64,000 bases of DNA. Source: Bacillota bacterium. Lineage in GTDB: Bacteria > Bacillota > Clostridia > Christensenellales > Aristaeellaceae. The stretch is taken from NCBI GenBank assembly GCA_023404345.1, contig JAEYCB010000003.1:62001-126000 (forward strand). The letters run 5' to 3'. The notes below the pieces were generated by a model that did no database searches, was not told where the DNA came from, and saw only the letters and a list, made by a program, of their open reading frames with translations. The translations under genes were made by a program, and so were the position numbers. This document shows positions 16,654-25,173 of the stretch, in pieces; within the stretch, counting starts at the first letter, position 1, and every line of letters starts with the position of its first letter.

Positions 16654-17996
16654 CCTATGCGCTTCCGGACGCCTTCGTATCCCGCATGCACACGCAGCTG
16701 GGCGAGGAGGCGGACGCCTATTTTGCCGCGCTGGAGATGCCCTATCTGCGCGGCCTGCGCCTGAACCCGCAAAAGTCCGTGTCCGATGCGGCGCTGGAAG
16801 CCGTGGGCGGTGTGGAGGAACCCGTGCCGTGGAACGCCGTTCTGGGGCGCTATCTGCATCAGGATAGCCTCGCCGGGGCCGATCCGCTGCACGAGGCAGG
16901 CGCGTATTATCTTCAGGAACCCAGCGCCATGGCTCCGGTGAGCGTGCTTGCGCCCCAAAGGGGCGAGCGTGTTCTGGATCTGTGCGCCGCGCCCGGCGGC
17001 AAGAGCACGCAGATTGCAGCTGCACTGTTGGGTGAAGGGCTGCTGATGTGCAATGAGCCGGTGCCCTCCCGCGCGAAAATTCTCAGCCGCAACATCGAGC
17101 GTATGGGCGTACCCAACGCACTGGTGGTGAGCGCCCAGCCGGAGGTGCTGGCCGCACGCTGGCCCGGCGCATTTGACGCCGTGCTGGTGGACGCCCCCTG
17201 TAGCGGCGAGGGCATGTTCCGCCGCCACCCCGAAACCCGCGCCGAGTGGACCCCCGCCGCACCTGCGGGCTGTGCCGAGCGGCAGCGGCGTATTCTCGGC
17301 TGTGCGGCCGCGATGCTGCGCCCCGGCGGACGGCTGGTGTACAGCACCTGCACCCTCTCCCCCGAAGAAAATGAAGAAACCGTGCGCTGGTTTCTCCAGG
17401 AGCATCCCGACTTTTCGGCGCAGCCCTTTTCCCTGCCGGGCAATCATGGCACATTGGCCGCTCCGGAAGGCATGCTGCGCCTCTATCCCCACCGCGTGCG
17501 CGGCGAAGGGCACTTCGTAGCCTGCCTGCGCCGCGCCGGAGACGCACCCGCGGCGGATCTGATGAGGCCTGCGGCGGAGCGGCTCTCGCCGCCTGCGCCC
17601 GCTCTGCGCGCCGCTTATTCAGTCTTTGCCGGGCCTCTTCGCGGCCTGCCGGCTGCCAACGCCCAGCTGGGCGACGCGCTGCTCTCCGCGCCCGATCTGC
17701 CGCCGCTGGACGGGATTCGCGTGCTGCGCGCGGGCGTGCAGCTGGGCGTGATGAAGGGCAAAGTCTTTGCCCCTGATCACGCGCTGGCCATGGTGCTTTC
17801 CCCCGCCTGCGGCCTGCCGGTGCTTTCGCTGGACCGCGCCGGGGCGCTGCGCTATCAGAGCGGCGAAGCGCTGCCCGCGCCGGAAGGCATGAGCGGCTGG
17901 GCACTGGCCGTATATGAGGGCCTTGTGCTGGGCTTTGGCAAGGCCAGCGGCGGGCAGTTCAAGAATCACTATCCAAAGGGCCTGCGCAGACCGTAA
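16650..17996 (+). CDS. rsmF: RsmF/NOL1-NOP2-Sun family rRNA cytosine-C5 methyltransferase
   Basis: ATG 16650 overlaps the previous stop by four bases (448 residues). The N-terminal half is an RNA m5C methyltransferase: SAM site VLDLCAAPGGKSTQIA (about 108-123), DAPCSGEGMF with Cys 184, and STCTLSPEENE with Cys 234. These are the two Cys that release and attack cytosine. The C-terminal ~190 residues match the RsmF-type extension, with a final PUA-like segment ending GGQFKNHYPKGLR. It likely modifies 16S rRNA. rsmF is the closest name, although target positions vary in Firmicutes. Confidence 0.93.
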   Translation: MTYALPDAFVSRMHTQLGEEADAYFAALEMPYLRGLRLNPQKSVSDAALEAVGGVEEPVPWNAVLGRYLHQDSLAGADPLHEAGAYYLQEPSAMAPVSVLAPQRGERVLDLCAAPGGKSTQIAAALLGEGLLMCNEPVPSRAKILSRNIERMGVPNALVVSAQPEVLAARWPGAFDAVLVDAPCSGEGMFRRHPETRAEWTPAAPAGCAERQRRILGCAAAMLRPGGRLVYSTCTLSPEENEETVRWFLQEHPDFSAQPFSLPGNHGTLAAPEGMLRLYPHRVRGEGHFVACLRRAGDAPAADLMRPAAERLSPPAPALRAAYSVFAGPLRGLPAANAQLGDALLSAPDLPPLDGIRVLRAGVQLGVMKGKVFAPDHALAMVLSPACGLPVLSLDRAGALRYQSGEALPAPEGMSGWALAVYEGLVLGFGKASGGQFKNHYPKGLRRP

Positions 17997-18012
17997 ACTA
18001 AAGGAGCACTGC

Positions 18013-18954
18013 ATGGAAACCATCCGCTTGAAGGGCATTGACCTGCCTGTATCCCGCCTGTGCGCGGGCGGCTGCCCCGCCGGGGAATACGGCTGGGGGC
18101 AGGTGGACCACGATCAGATCGAAGGGGCGCTTCGCCGCGCCTTTGAATGCGGCGTCAACTTCTTTGACACCGCCGATACCTATGGCCTGGGCCGGTCGGA
18201 AAGCAACATCGGGCAGGCGCTGCACGATGTGCGCAGCCGCGTGGTCATCGCCAGCAAATTTGGGGTGCGCGTGGAAAACGGCCACACCTTTTACGATAAC
18301 AGCCCCGCCTATATTGACCGGGCGTTGGCCGCCAGCCTCAAACGTCTTGAGACGGACTATATCGACCTCTATCAGGTGCATTATCTGGATGGCGTGACCC
18401 CTGTTGATGAAATGATGGAGGCGCTGCTCAAACACAAGCGTGCCGGGCGCATCCGCGCGATCGGGCTGAGCAACGTGACCCCTGCGCAGGCCGGCGCCTT
18501 TGCCCCCTACCGGGACGAAGTGGCTTCGTTTCAGAATCACTACAGCCTGGCTCACTGCGACGACGAGGCCGCCATGCTCGAAACCGCGCGCCTGCTGGAT
18601 GCCGCGCTGCTTACCTGGGGCAGTCTGGGGCAGGGCATCCTGACTGGCAAATACGGGGCAGACGTGCATTTTGAAAAGGACGACCGCCGCAGCCGTGCCG
18701 TTTATGACAACTTCTACGGCGGCAAGCTGCGCCGCAACCTGCACATCGTGGATGTGATGCGCCCCATCGCGGAGGCGCACAGCGTATCCGTGGCAGCCGT
18801 AGCGGTGCGCTGGATTCTGGACCATCTGCCCCAGAGCGTGGTCATCGCGGGCATGAAAAGCCCCGCCCAGGCCGAGGCCAACGCTGTAGCGCTCACCTTC
18901 CGCCTCACGCAGGACGAGGTGGCCGCGCTGGAGGCGGCGAGCCGGGAATCATAA
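18013..18954 (+). CDS. Aldo/keto reductase
   Basis: Start ATG 18013 follows AAGGAGC; the longer frame from 17914 overlaps rsmF without a site. The 313-residue TIM-barrel protein has the AKR signature FFDTADTYGLGRSESNIGQAL (catalytic Asp and Tyr), VVIASKFGV (Lys) and YIDLYQVHYLD (His), so the tetrad is complete. IRAIGLSN and the C-terminal GMKSPAQAEANAVAL NADPH site are also present. It resembles the general AKR13/AKR11 groups. Substrate unknown; it is the last gene before a bidirectional terminator. Confidence 0.92.
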   Translation: METIRLKGIDLPVSRLCAGGCPAGEYGWGQVDHDQIEGALRRAFECGVNFFDTADTYGLGRSESNIGQALHDVRSRVVIASKFGVRVENGHTFYDNSPAYIDRALAASLKRLETDYIDLYQVHYLDGVTPVDEMMEALLKHKRAGRIRAIGLSNVTPAQAGAFAPYRDEVASFQNHYSLAHCDDEAAMLETARLLDAALLTWGSLGQGILTGKYGADVHFEKDDRRSRAVYDNFYGGKLRRNLHIVDVMRPIAEAHSVSVAAVAVRWILDHLPQSVVIAGMKSPAQAEANAVALTFRLTQDEVAALEAASRES

Positions 18955-18965
18955 GTCCGAAACGA

Positions 18966-19010
18966 AAAAAAGAAAGAGGACGCGCCCTTTTCTGCGGTGC
19001 GTCCTCTTTA
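18966..19010. terminator. Bidirectional terminator between convergent genes
   Basis: AAAGAGGACGC (18973-18983) pairs with GCGTCCTCTTT (18999-19009). An A run (18965-18971) on the left supplies the T tract for leftward transcription, and TTT follows the stem for rightward transcription. It separates the aldo/keto reductase from the synthetase fusion. Confidence 0.85.
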
Positions 19011-19026
19011 TGTCTGGCCTGTTCCA

Positions 19027-21183
19027 TTACAGATACAGGTTCATCAAATCCGCGTCGTAATCCCGTCCGTTGATGCGGAAGAACTTCGGATACACGCCGA
19101 TGCGCTCAAAGCCCATCTTCTGACACAGGGAGATGGCGCTGACGTTATCCGAACGCACTTCCAGCTCGATGACCGATATGCCGCCCTGCCTGGCGTGCTC
19201 AATCAGACGGCTCACCATCTGCGTGCCGATGCCACGATGCCAGTATTTCTTGCGTACCGTGACCGACAGGGACGCGCGGTGCTGTGCGCGCTCGCGGCGC
19301 ATGCATTTGAGCGCGCCCATGGCGGCCAGCTCATCGCCAATGAAGCCCAGCAATAGCAGGCTGCGCCCGGTGATGCCCTCGATGTAGCCGCGCTCCTGCT
19401 CCACGTTCATGTCCAGCCCCTCTGCGCCGAAGGACAGGTTGTCCGACTCGCCCGCAATCTGCGCGAGGTAGGAAAGCGTCATTTCGGCATCGTCGGGGGT
19501 GGCGGGGCGCACCGTCAGGCGGTCAGCGCCGGTATCGGCGTCCGTGCGGCGGATGAGCTTTCGCTGAATCTTGCCGCTGACGGTCTTGGGCAGCTCGTCC
19601 ACAAATTCCACGATGCGGGGGTATTTGTAGGGGGCCGTAACCTGCTTGACGTGGTTTTGCAGCTCCTTCTTGAGCGCGTCGGTGGGCTCGTAGCCGCGAT
19701 TTTTCACCAGCACCACCGTGGCCTTGACCACCTGTCCGCGGTCCGGGTGCGGCACGGCCGTCACGGCGCATTCCAGCACCGCCGGGTGGGTGAGCAGCGC
19801 GCTCTCCACCTCAAAGGGCCCGATGCGGTAGCCGCTGGACTTGATCACGTCGTCGCTGCGGCCGATGAAGTTGTAATAGCCGTCCACATCACGCCAGGCC
19901 ATGTCGCCGGTGTGGTACATACCGTTATAGAATACTGCGTCGGTCTGCTCCTGATTGCGGTAATAGCCCAGAAACAGGCCCGCCGGATGGCCCTTGTCCA
20001 GCCGGATGACGATTTCGCCTTCCACGCCGTCGTCCACGTCCTGGCCGTTTTCGTCCACCAGCGCGATGTCGTAGGCGGGCGAGGGACGGCCGGTGCTACC
20101 GGTCTTGGGCTCCATCCACTTGCTGGTCATCAGCAGCGGCGTGGTTTCGCTCTGACCGAAGCCCTCGTGAATCTTCACGCCCGTGAGCCGGAGGAACTGG
20201 TCATACACTTCGGGGTTGAGCGGCTCGCCCGCGCAGTTGGCCCATTTCAGGGCGCTCAGGTCGTAGCTGGCGAGATCCTCCTTGATGAGGAAGCGGTACA
20301 CCGTGGGCGGCGCGCAGAAGCTGGTCACGCGGTGCTTTTCCAGCATTTTGAGCAAATCGGCGGCAATGAAGCGGTCAAAGTCGTACACAAACAATGTTGC
20401 GCCGCAGATCCACTGGCCGTAGAGCTTGCCCCAGCCTGCCTTGGCCCAGCCGGTATCGGCCACGGCCATATGGATGGACTCATCCCCCACGTTGTGCCAG
20501 TAATAGGCCGTCACCGTCTGTGCGATGGGATAGGTCCAGCTGTGCGCGGCCATCTTGGGCATGCCGGTGGTGCCGCTGGTGAAGTAGATGAGCATGATGT
20601 CATCATTCTTCGGCAGCTCAGCGGGTTTGTCCCACTGCTCGGAGGCAGCGGCCAGCTCGGCGTCAAAATTTAGAAAGCCCGGTTCGTCGCCCAGCGTAAA
20701 TAGTGCCGTGAGCGTATCGCACTCCGGCGCGGAGGCCAGCACATGGCCGCGCACCTCCGGCTCCTCCACGCACACAATGGCGCGCGCGCTGGAAGCCTGA
20801 ACGCGGTAGACGATGTCCTTCTTCTGCAGCTGCGCCGTGGCGGGAATCAGCACGCAGCCCAGCTTGAGCAGGCCCACCGCCGCTACCCAGAACTGCCAGC
20901 GGCGCTTGAGCATCAGAATGACGGGGTCTCCTTTTTTGAGGCCGTGCGCCTTGAACACGTTCGCCGCCTGATTGCTCATGCGGCTAATTTCGCCAAAGGT
21001 GAAGGTGCGCTCATGTCCCTTAAGGTCGCACCAGATCAGCGCCCGCTTATCAGGCGAAATGTGCGCGTACTCGTCCACCACATCGTAGGCAAAATGGAAA
21101 TGTTCGGGCACCTTGAGGGTAAAGTTTTTTTCAAAATCCTCCTGAGACGTCAGGTCGGTACGGATATATCGGTCAGCCAGCAT
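19027..21183 (-). CDS. AMP-forming acyl-CoA synthetase fused to GNAT acetyltransferase
   Basis: Residues 1-549 are a medium-chain-type AMP-forming acyl-CoA synthetase: YFTSGTTGMPK (200-210), GFGQSETTP (341-349), TGDMAW (425-430), GRSDDVIKSSGYRIGPFE (441-458) and PKTVSGKIQRK (532-542), whose Lys 538 is the adenylation lysine. Residues about 555-718 form a GNAT domain: LTVRPATPDDAE, then RKKYWHRGIGTQMVSRL for acetyl-CoA binding and LCQKMGFERIG. In other bacteria GNAT enzymes acetylate exactly this synthetase lysine and switch the enzyme off. Here the two are one polypeptide, about 17 residues apart. The acyl substrate cannot be read. The cupin regulator gene upstream, about 47 bases away, probably shares the operon. 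Confidence 0.9.
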   Translation of the reverse strand: MLADRYIRTDLTSQEDFEKNFTLKVPEHFHFAYDVVDEYAHISPDKRALIWCDLKGHERTFTFGEISRMSNQAANVFKAHGLKKGDPVILMLKRRWQFWVAAVGLLKLGCVLIPATAQLQKKDIVYRVQASSARAIVCVEEPEVRGHVLASAPECDTLTALFTLGDEPGFLNFDAELAAASEQWDKPAELPKNDDIMLIYFTSGTTGMPKMAAHSWTYPIAQTVTAYYWHNVGDESIHMAVADTGWAKAGWGKLYGQWICGATLFVYDFDRFIAADLLKMLEKHRVTSFCAPPTVYRFLIKEDLASYDLSALKWANCAGEPLNPEVYDQFLRLTGVKIHEGFGQSETTPLLMTSKWMEPKTGSTGRPSPAYDIALVDENGQDVDDGVEGEIVIRLDKGHPAGLFLGYYRNQEQTDAVFYNGMYHTGDMAWRDVDGYYNFIGRSDDVIKSSGYRIGPFEVESALLTHPAVLECAVTAVPHPDRGQVVKATVVLVKNRGYEPTDALKKELQNHVKQVTAPYKYPRIVEFVDELPKTVSGKIQRKLIRRTDADTGADRLTVRPATPDDAEMTLSYLAQIAGESDNLSFGAEGLDMNVEQERGYIEGITGRSLLLLGFIGDELAAMGALKCMRRERAQHRASLSVTVRKKYWHRGIGTQMVSRLIEHARQGGISVIELEVRSDNVSAISLCQKMGFERIGVYPKFFRINGRDYDADLMNLYL

Positions 21184-21230
21184 ACGGTTTCAAACTCCTT
21201 CGGAACGGGGGGATGCGATCGCCCGGACGC

Positions 21231-21788
21231 TTACGGGATCACGATGGCCAGAAAATGCACCGCCTCGCCGCCGACGGCCTCCATCGCGTGCGGCGTGCGC
21301 GAATCATAGTACACGCTGTCGCCGGGATGCAGGACCACGTCGTTTTTGCCGATCACGATGTGCATGGTGCCGGAGAGGATGTAGTCAAACTCCTGTCCGT
21401 CGTGGCTGTTGGGGGTCAACGTCTTGTTGTCCTCCGGGTCCACGACCACATACATCGGCTCGATCTTGCGGCCAACGAAATTATAGGCCAGGTTGCGGTA
21501 TACATACTGGTCATGGCAGCTGGTTTCCTCCTGCCCCCTGCCCGCGCGGGTAACGCTGAGCACGTTGAGGCGCGGAGCCTCGCCGGTCAGGAGCTCTGTC
21601 ATGTCCACATGAAATACCTCGCCGATCTTGACCAGAAAGCTGATGGGCATATCGACCTCGCCGCTTTCATACTTGCGGTATTCTTCGACAGGCACATTGA
21701 GCACTTCGGCCATCTTGTCAACGGTGTAGTCCGAAATCTCTCGCAAGTCCAGAATTCTCATGGCCACTTGCTTTACGGGATCGGACAT
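21231..21788 (-). CDS. XRE-type helix-turn-helix regulator with C-terminal cupin
   Basis: ATG 21788 (185 residues) follows AGAAGGAGG at ten bases; the frame continues upstream into the promoter. An N-terminal helix-turn-helix (DYTVDKMAEVLNVPVEEYRKYESGEVDMPI) is joined to a cupin barrel (about residues 105-185): SHDGQEFDYILSGTM, VLHPGDSVYYDSRTPHAM. This layout is common in regulators of small-molecule metabolism next to AMP-forming ligases. It probably senses a ligand in the cupin and controls the synthetase fusion 47 bases downstream. Confidence 0.9.
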   Translation of the reverse strand: MSDPVKQVAMRILDLREISDYTVDKMAEVLNVPVEEYRKYESGEVDMPISFLVKIGEVFHVDMTELLTGEAPRLNVLSVTRAGRGQEETSCHDQYVYRNLAYNFVGRKIEPMYVVVDPEDNKTLTPNSHDGQEFDYILSGTMHIVIGKNDVVLHPGDSVYYDSRTPHAMEAVGGEAVHFLAIVIP

Positions 21789-21831
21789 AACGGGTGCGCC
21801 TCCTTCTTGCCCCATCTGGGCACTTTCGCGT

Positions 21832-21861
21832 ATTATAGCACGCAAGCATAGAAAGATGCAA
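21832..21861 (-). promoter_or_regulatory. Promoter of the cupin regulator/synthetase operon
   Basis: On the minus strand TTGCAT (21856-21861) and a perfect TATAAT (21832-21837) are 18 bases apart, about 45 bases upstream of the regulator start. Confidence 0.75.
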
Positions 21862-21897
21862 GAAGCGGCTTTCGCATCCTGCATTTTTCCGGTTTTT

Positions 21898-22599
21898 TTA
21901 GTCCTCCTGCTGTCCCGCGGCAGCCATCACACTGCGTAGGCCCGCCACGCTTTCCACCGGCAGGGAAAACATCACCGTGTGCGCGGGGCTGTTCACCCCG
22001 GCATGGTCCATAACGGCGCGCATGATGCGGCTGCGGTCGCCCGCTGCGGTCAAAATCAGCAGCATTTCCTTTTCCTCGGCGATGGACAGACCGAAAAACT
22101 GACTGCTTTCGCCCGGATGCGTGCCCTTGGCGTGCACCACCGTGCCGCCTGCGGCTCCCGCAGCGCGCGCCGCGTCCATCACGCTATCCGCATGGCCGCA
22201 GTTCACAATGGCAATGATCAGTTCATACAGAAATGCAGCGGGCATATCCGTCACCTCTCCCATGATGATATCCTGTCCTTCCGTAAGGCTGCGCAGGCTG
22301 CTTGTGCCCGCCACGCTGCCCACCGGCGTTGTGAAAGCAATGCCTGCGCCGGGCATATCCAGTCCCATCTCGCGCACCAAACGGGCCAGCAGCCGCGTGG
22401 CCTTTGCGCGCGAGGTCATGGCCCACAGAAGCGTCTTTTCGGTCTCCTCCAGCCCCAAAAGCCCCAGCAGCTTTTTCCCTGCCGTTCCCCGGCATGGCAG
22501 GCTGTGGACCGTTTTTACACCCTGATTGCCGAGAAAGTCAAGGAACGCTTCGCCATCCTCCCGGCCGACGATCAGGTTCATAAGACACAGGTCGTGCAT
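21898..22599 (-). CDS. PII-like protein with two tandem domains
   Basis: The 233-residue protein consists of two PII/GlnB-like halves. The first (about 1-105) is diverged. The second (about 120-225) has the PII-like core with AGAAGGTVVHAKGT, matching the T-loop base and nucleotide-binding strand of PII proteins, plus KEMLLILTAAGDRSRIM. No uridylylation Tyr loop is evident. GGGGGAGG precedes ATG 22599. It lies 37 bases downstream of the DUF1538 membrane gene and is very likely its regulatory partner, as PII proteins often gate transporters. Confidence 0.8.
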   Translation of the reverse strand: MHDLCLMNLIVGREDGEAFLDFLGNQGVKTVHSLPCRGTAGKKLLGLLGLEETEKTLLWAMTSRAKATRLLARLVREMGLDMPGAGIAFTTPVGSVAGTSSLRSLTEGQDIIMGEVTDMPAAFLYELIIAIVNCGHADSVMDAARAAGAAGGTVVHAKGTHPGESSQFFGLSIAEEKEMLLILTAAGDRSRIMRAVMDHAGVNSPAHTVMFSLPVESVAGLRSVMAAAGQQED

Positions 22600-22636
22600 G
22601 ATGCATCCTCCCCCATGCGTAAATAAAGCATGCCGC

Positions 22637-24199
22637 TCATTCGATGATCTCCTCCGCCTCCGGCTGCGGCATGGCTGCTTCAGGCGTGCGCTGCCTGCGC
22701 TTAAACACCAGCCCCAACACCTGAAGCGTAATCAGGGGCGTCATGGCCACCATGGCCACCACGCCAAAGGCGTCCGTGGCCATATCCCCGCCCACGGCGG
22801 CGCACGCGCCCATGGCCATGGGCAACAGGAAGGTGGCCGTCATCGGCCCGGAGGCTACGCCGCCGGAGTCAAAGGCGATGGAGGTAAAAATCGGCGGCAC
22901 GAAGGGCATCAGCATAAGCGCCACGGCATAGCCCGGCACCAGCAGCCACAGAATGGGCACGCCGGTTAAAATGCGCAGCATCGCCAGGCCCACCGATACC
23001 GATACGCCCACCGACAGGCTCAGCCCCAGCGCACGCTGAGGAATGGCACCTGCGGTCAGCTCGTACACCTGACGGCTCAGCACATGCACCGCCGGCTCGG
23101 CCGATACCACAAAATACCCCATCAGCATGCCCAGCGGCACCAGCAGCCAGCGCTGCTCCATGCCCGCAAGGGCCTGTCCCAGGTAGTTGCCCATGGGCAT
23201 GAATCCCACGTTCACCCCTGTCAAAAACAGCGTCAGCCCCACATACGTGTACAAAAGCCCCGCCGTGATGCGCAGCACCTCGCGCCTGGGCAGGTGAAGA
23301 ATCATGATCTGGCTCCCGGCAAAGAACGCCGCAATGGGCGCCAAGGCGATGGCCACTTCCCGCAGATAATCGGGCAGGGCATGGGCGAACTGGCGGGACA
23401 TCTCCAGCGTGTCCGCCGCATTGATCAGGGCGGTGTCCGCCCCATAGGCCGCACCGTCCGGCCTGTAGATCAGCCCCAGCAGCATCACCGCCAGAATGGG
23501 ACCTACGGAACCCAGCGCCACCAGGCCAAAGCTGTCGTTTTCAGCATTGGGGTCGCTGCGGATGGCGCTCACGCCCACGCCCAGCGACAGGATGAAGGGC
23601 ACCGTCATAGGGCCCGTGGTCACGCCGCCGGCGTCAAAGGCCACGGCCAGAAACGCCCCCGGCACGAACTGCGCCAGCAGAAATACCAGCGCATAGCATC
23701 CCAGCAGGAGCCATGCCATGCGGATGCGCAGCAATATGCGCAGAAGCGCCAGCACCAGAAACACGCCCACTCCCAGCGCCACCGACAAAATCAGCGTCAG
23801 GTCCGGCACGCCGGGCACCTGATGGGCCAGCACCTGCAAATCCGGCTCTGACACGGTCACGATCACGCCCACCAGGAAGGAGCACAAAAGCACCACCCAT
23901 AGCTTTTTGCTGCGGGTCATGGCCGCGCCCACGTGCTCGCCGATGGGGGTCATGGCCAGGTCCGTACCCAGCGTAAACAGGCCCATGCCCACCACCAGCA
24001 GCACCGCGCCCGCCAGAAACGCCAGCATCGCGCCCGAGGGCGCAGGCACCGCCAGCAGGCCCAGCGCAATCACGATGGCCGTGATCGGCAGGACCGATGT
24101 AAATGACTCCTTCCATTTTTCGCTCAGCACACCGCGATGGCGCGCGCGGCGCATCCTCTCCAGCCGCCCCTTCAGGCGTGGTTGATTTCCAGCGCGCAT
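22637..24199 (-). CDS. DUF1538 membrane protein, internally duplicated
   Basis: The 520-residue protein is very hydrophobic with about twelve membrane helices in two homologous halves. VSEPDLQVLAHQV (first half) matches VSAEPAVHVLSRQV (second half), and VAFDAGGVTTGPMT matches IAFDSGGVASGPMT, about 220-240 residues apart. The repeated FD(A/S)GGV..GPMT signature defines DUF1538. The family is an uncharacterised transporter group; inverted or direct repeats of this sort are usual in carriers. AAAGGAG precedes ATG 24199. It is followed by the PII-like gene and lies next to the DUF368 gene. Confidence 0.92.
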   Translation of the reverse strand: MRAGNQPRLKGRLERMRRARHRGVLSEKWKESFTSVLPITAIVIALGLLAVPAPSGAMLAFLAGAVLLVVGMGLFTLGTDLAMTPIGEHVGAAMTRSKKLWVVLLCSFLVGVIVTVSEPDLQVLAHQVPGVPDLTLILSVALGVGVFLVLALLRILLRIRMAWLLLGCYALVFLLAQFVPGAFLAVAFDAGGVTTGPMTVPFILSLGVGVSAIRSDPNAENDSFGLVALGSVGPILAVMLLGLIYRPDGAAYGADTALINAADTLEMSRQFAHALPDYLREVAIALAPIAAFFAGSQIMILHLPRREVLRITAGLLYTYVGLTLFLTGVNVGFMPMGNYLGQALAGMEQRWLLVPLGMLMGYFVVSAEPAVHVLSRQVYELTAGAIPQRALGLSLSVGVSVSVGLAMLRILTGVPILWLLVPGYAVALMLMPFVPPIFTSIAFDSGGVASGPMTATFLLPMAMGACAAVGGDMATDAFGVVAMVAMTPLITLQVLGLVFKRRQRTPEAAMPQPEAEEIIE

Positions 24200-24203
24200 A
24201 GTT

Positions 24204-25043
24204 TCACTCCTTTGTTGTTGCCGGTACGGGTTCCCCCAGACCGCTCATCCATCTGGCCACACCAAGGCCGGTCAGTAGCGTACAAATCTGTGCCAAAAGC
24301 GTCCAACCGCCCCCAAATCCCGGAAATACCAGTGCCACCGACACCAGCAAAAAGCCCAGCACCGCGTAGCAGGTGTATCCCCGCGCATGGTCAAACAGCC
24401 ATTGAACCGCTTTCATCGAGGCCAGTGCCGATGCCGCAAAGCCCAGTGCAACCAGCGCCAGCACTCCCACCTGCGGATGCGCCAGCGCATCCAGATAGGC
24501 CTGATACCATCCCAGGTTGATCAGAACAAACGACGTGGAAAGCCCCGGCACCACCGTGCCCACGCCCTCCATCAGTCCCACCGCCAGCGCTCGCAGCGGC
24601 GTAAGCGACAACGCCCGCTCCGCGCCCTGCGTCTTCAAAAGCGCCATGGGCAGCGCAAGCAGCACACCGCCCGCCAGCGCGGCCAACCACCGCCTGTGAA
24701 AGCGTCCGTCCTCCTCGGCCTGAGCCAGCAGATCAGGCACACCGCCCAGGATAAAACCCGTGAACAGGCACAGCATGGGCTTTTCGTACAGCCGCATGGC
24801 GGTTCCAAGGCCTCTTGCCCCCAACAGCAGCCCCGTCGCGCCGCCCAGCGCCAGCGGCGCCAGAAATACAAGTTTCCTGCGCGTATCGTGGAAAATGCCC
24901 AGCACCGCGTCCAGCATGGGCCTATAGAGCCCAAAGCTGACCGCCATCACCCCGCCGCTCACGCCTGGCAGCACGCAGCCGATTCCCATCAGCAGCCCCG
25001 CCAGCACATTTTTCCAAAAGCCTTCCTGCCGCTGCATTCGCAC
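24204..25043 (-). CDS. popT: DUF368 family protein, probable undecaprenyl-phosphate translocase
   Basis: The 279-residue protein has about eight membrane helices and the DUF368 motifs VLPGVSGGVMAVSFGLYRPM and GTVVPGLSTSFVLINLGWYQ. DUF368 proteins (PopT) were shown to recycle the C55-phosphate lipid carrier across the membrane for wall synthesis, so this is the probable role. The start is GTG 25043 or ATG 25037, both near AAAGG. It ends five bases before the DUF1538 gene starts, so they are probably co-transcribed. The name is by family only. Confidence 0.85.
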   Translation of the reverse strand: MRMQRQEGFWKNVLAGLLMGIGCVLPGVSGGVMAVSFGLYRPMLDAVLGIFHDTRRKLVFLAPLALGGATGLLLGARGLGTAMRLYEKPMLCLFTGFILGGVPDLLAQAEEDGRFHRRWLAALAGGVLLALPMALLKTQGAERALSLTPLRALAVGLMEGVGTVVPGLSTSFVLINLGWYQAYLDALAHPQVGVLALVALGFAASALASMKAVQWLFDHARGYTCYAVLGFLLVSVALVFPGFGGGWTLLAQICTLLTGLGVARWMSGLGEPVPATTKE

Positions 25044-25141
25044 CGCCGCCTTTCCCCTTTCTGTTCAGACGAGCGTATGCGCGCCCCAAACGGCCTATAC
25101 CGAGTATACCATGCCCCGACGAATGGGCGCAACCGGCAAAG

Positions 25142-25170
25142 AAAAAAGGGAGGGGGCAAGGCCCTCTCCT
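25142..25170 (-). terminator. Terminator after the AraC-type regulator
   Basis: GGAGGGGGC (25149-25157) pairs with GCCCTCTCC (25161-25169) with one wobble. On the minus strand it is followed by six T (25142-25147). Confidence 0.75.
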
Positions 25171-25173
25171 CCG

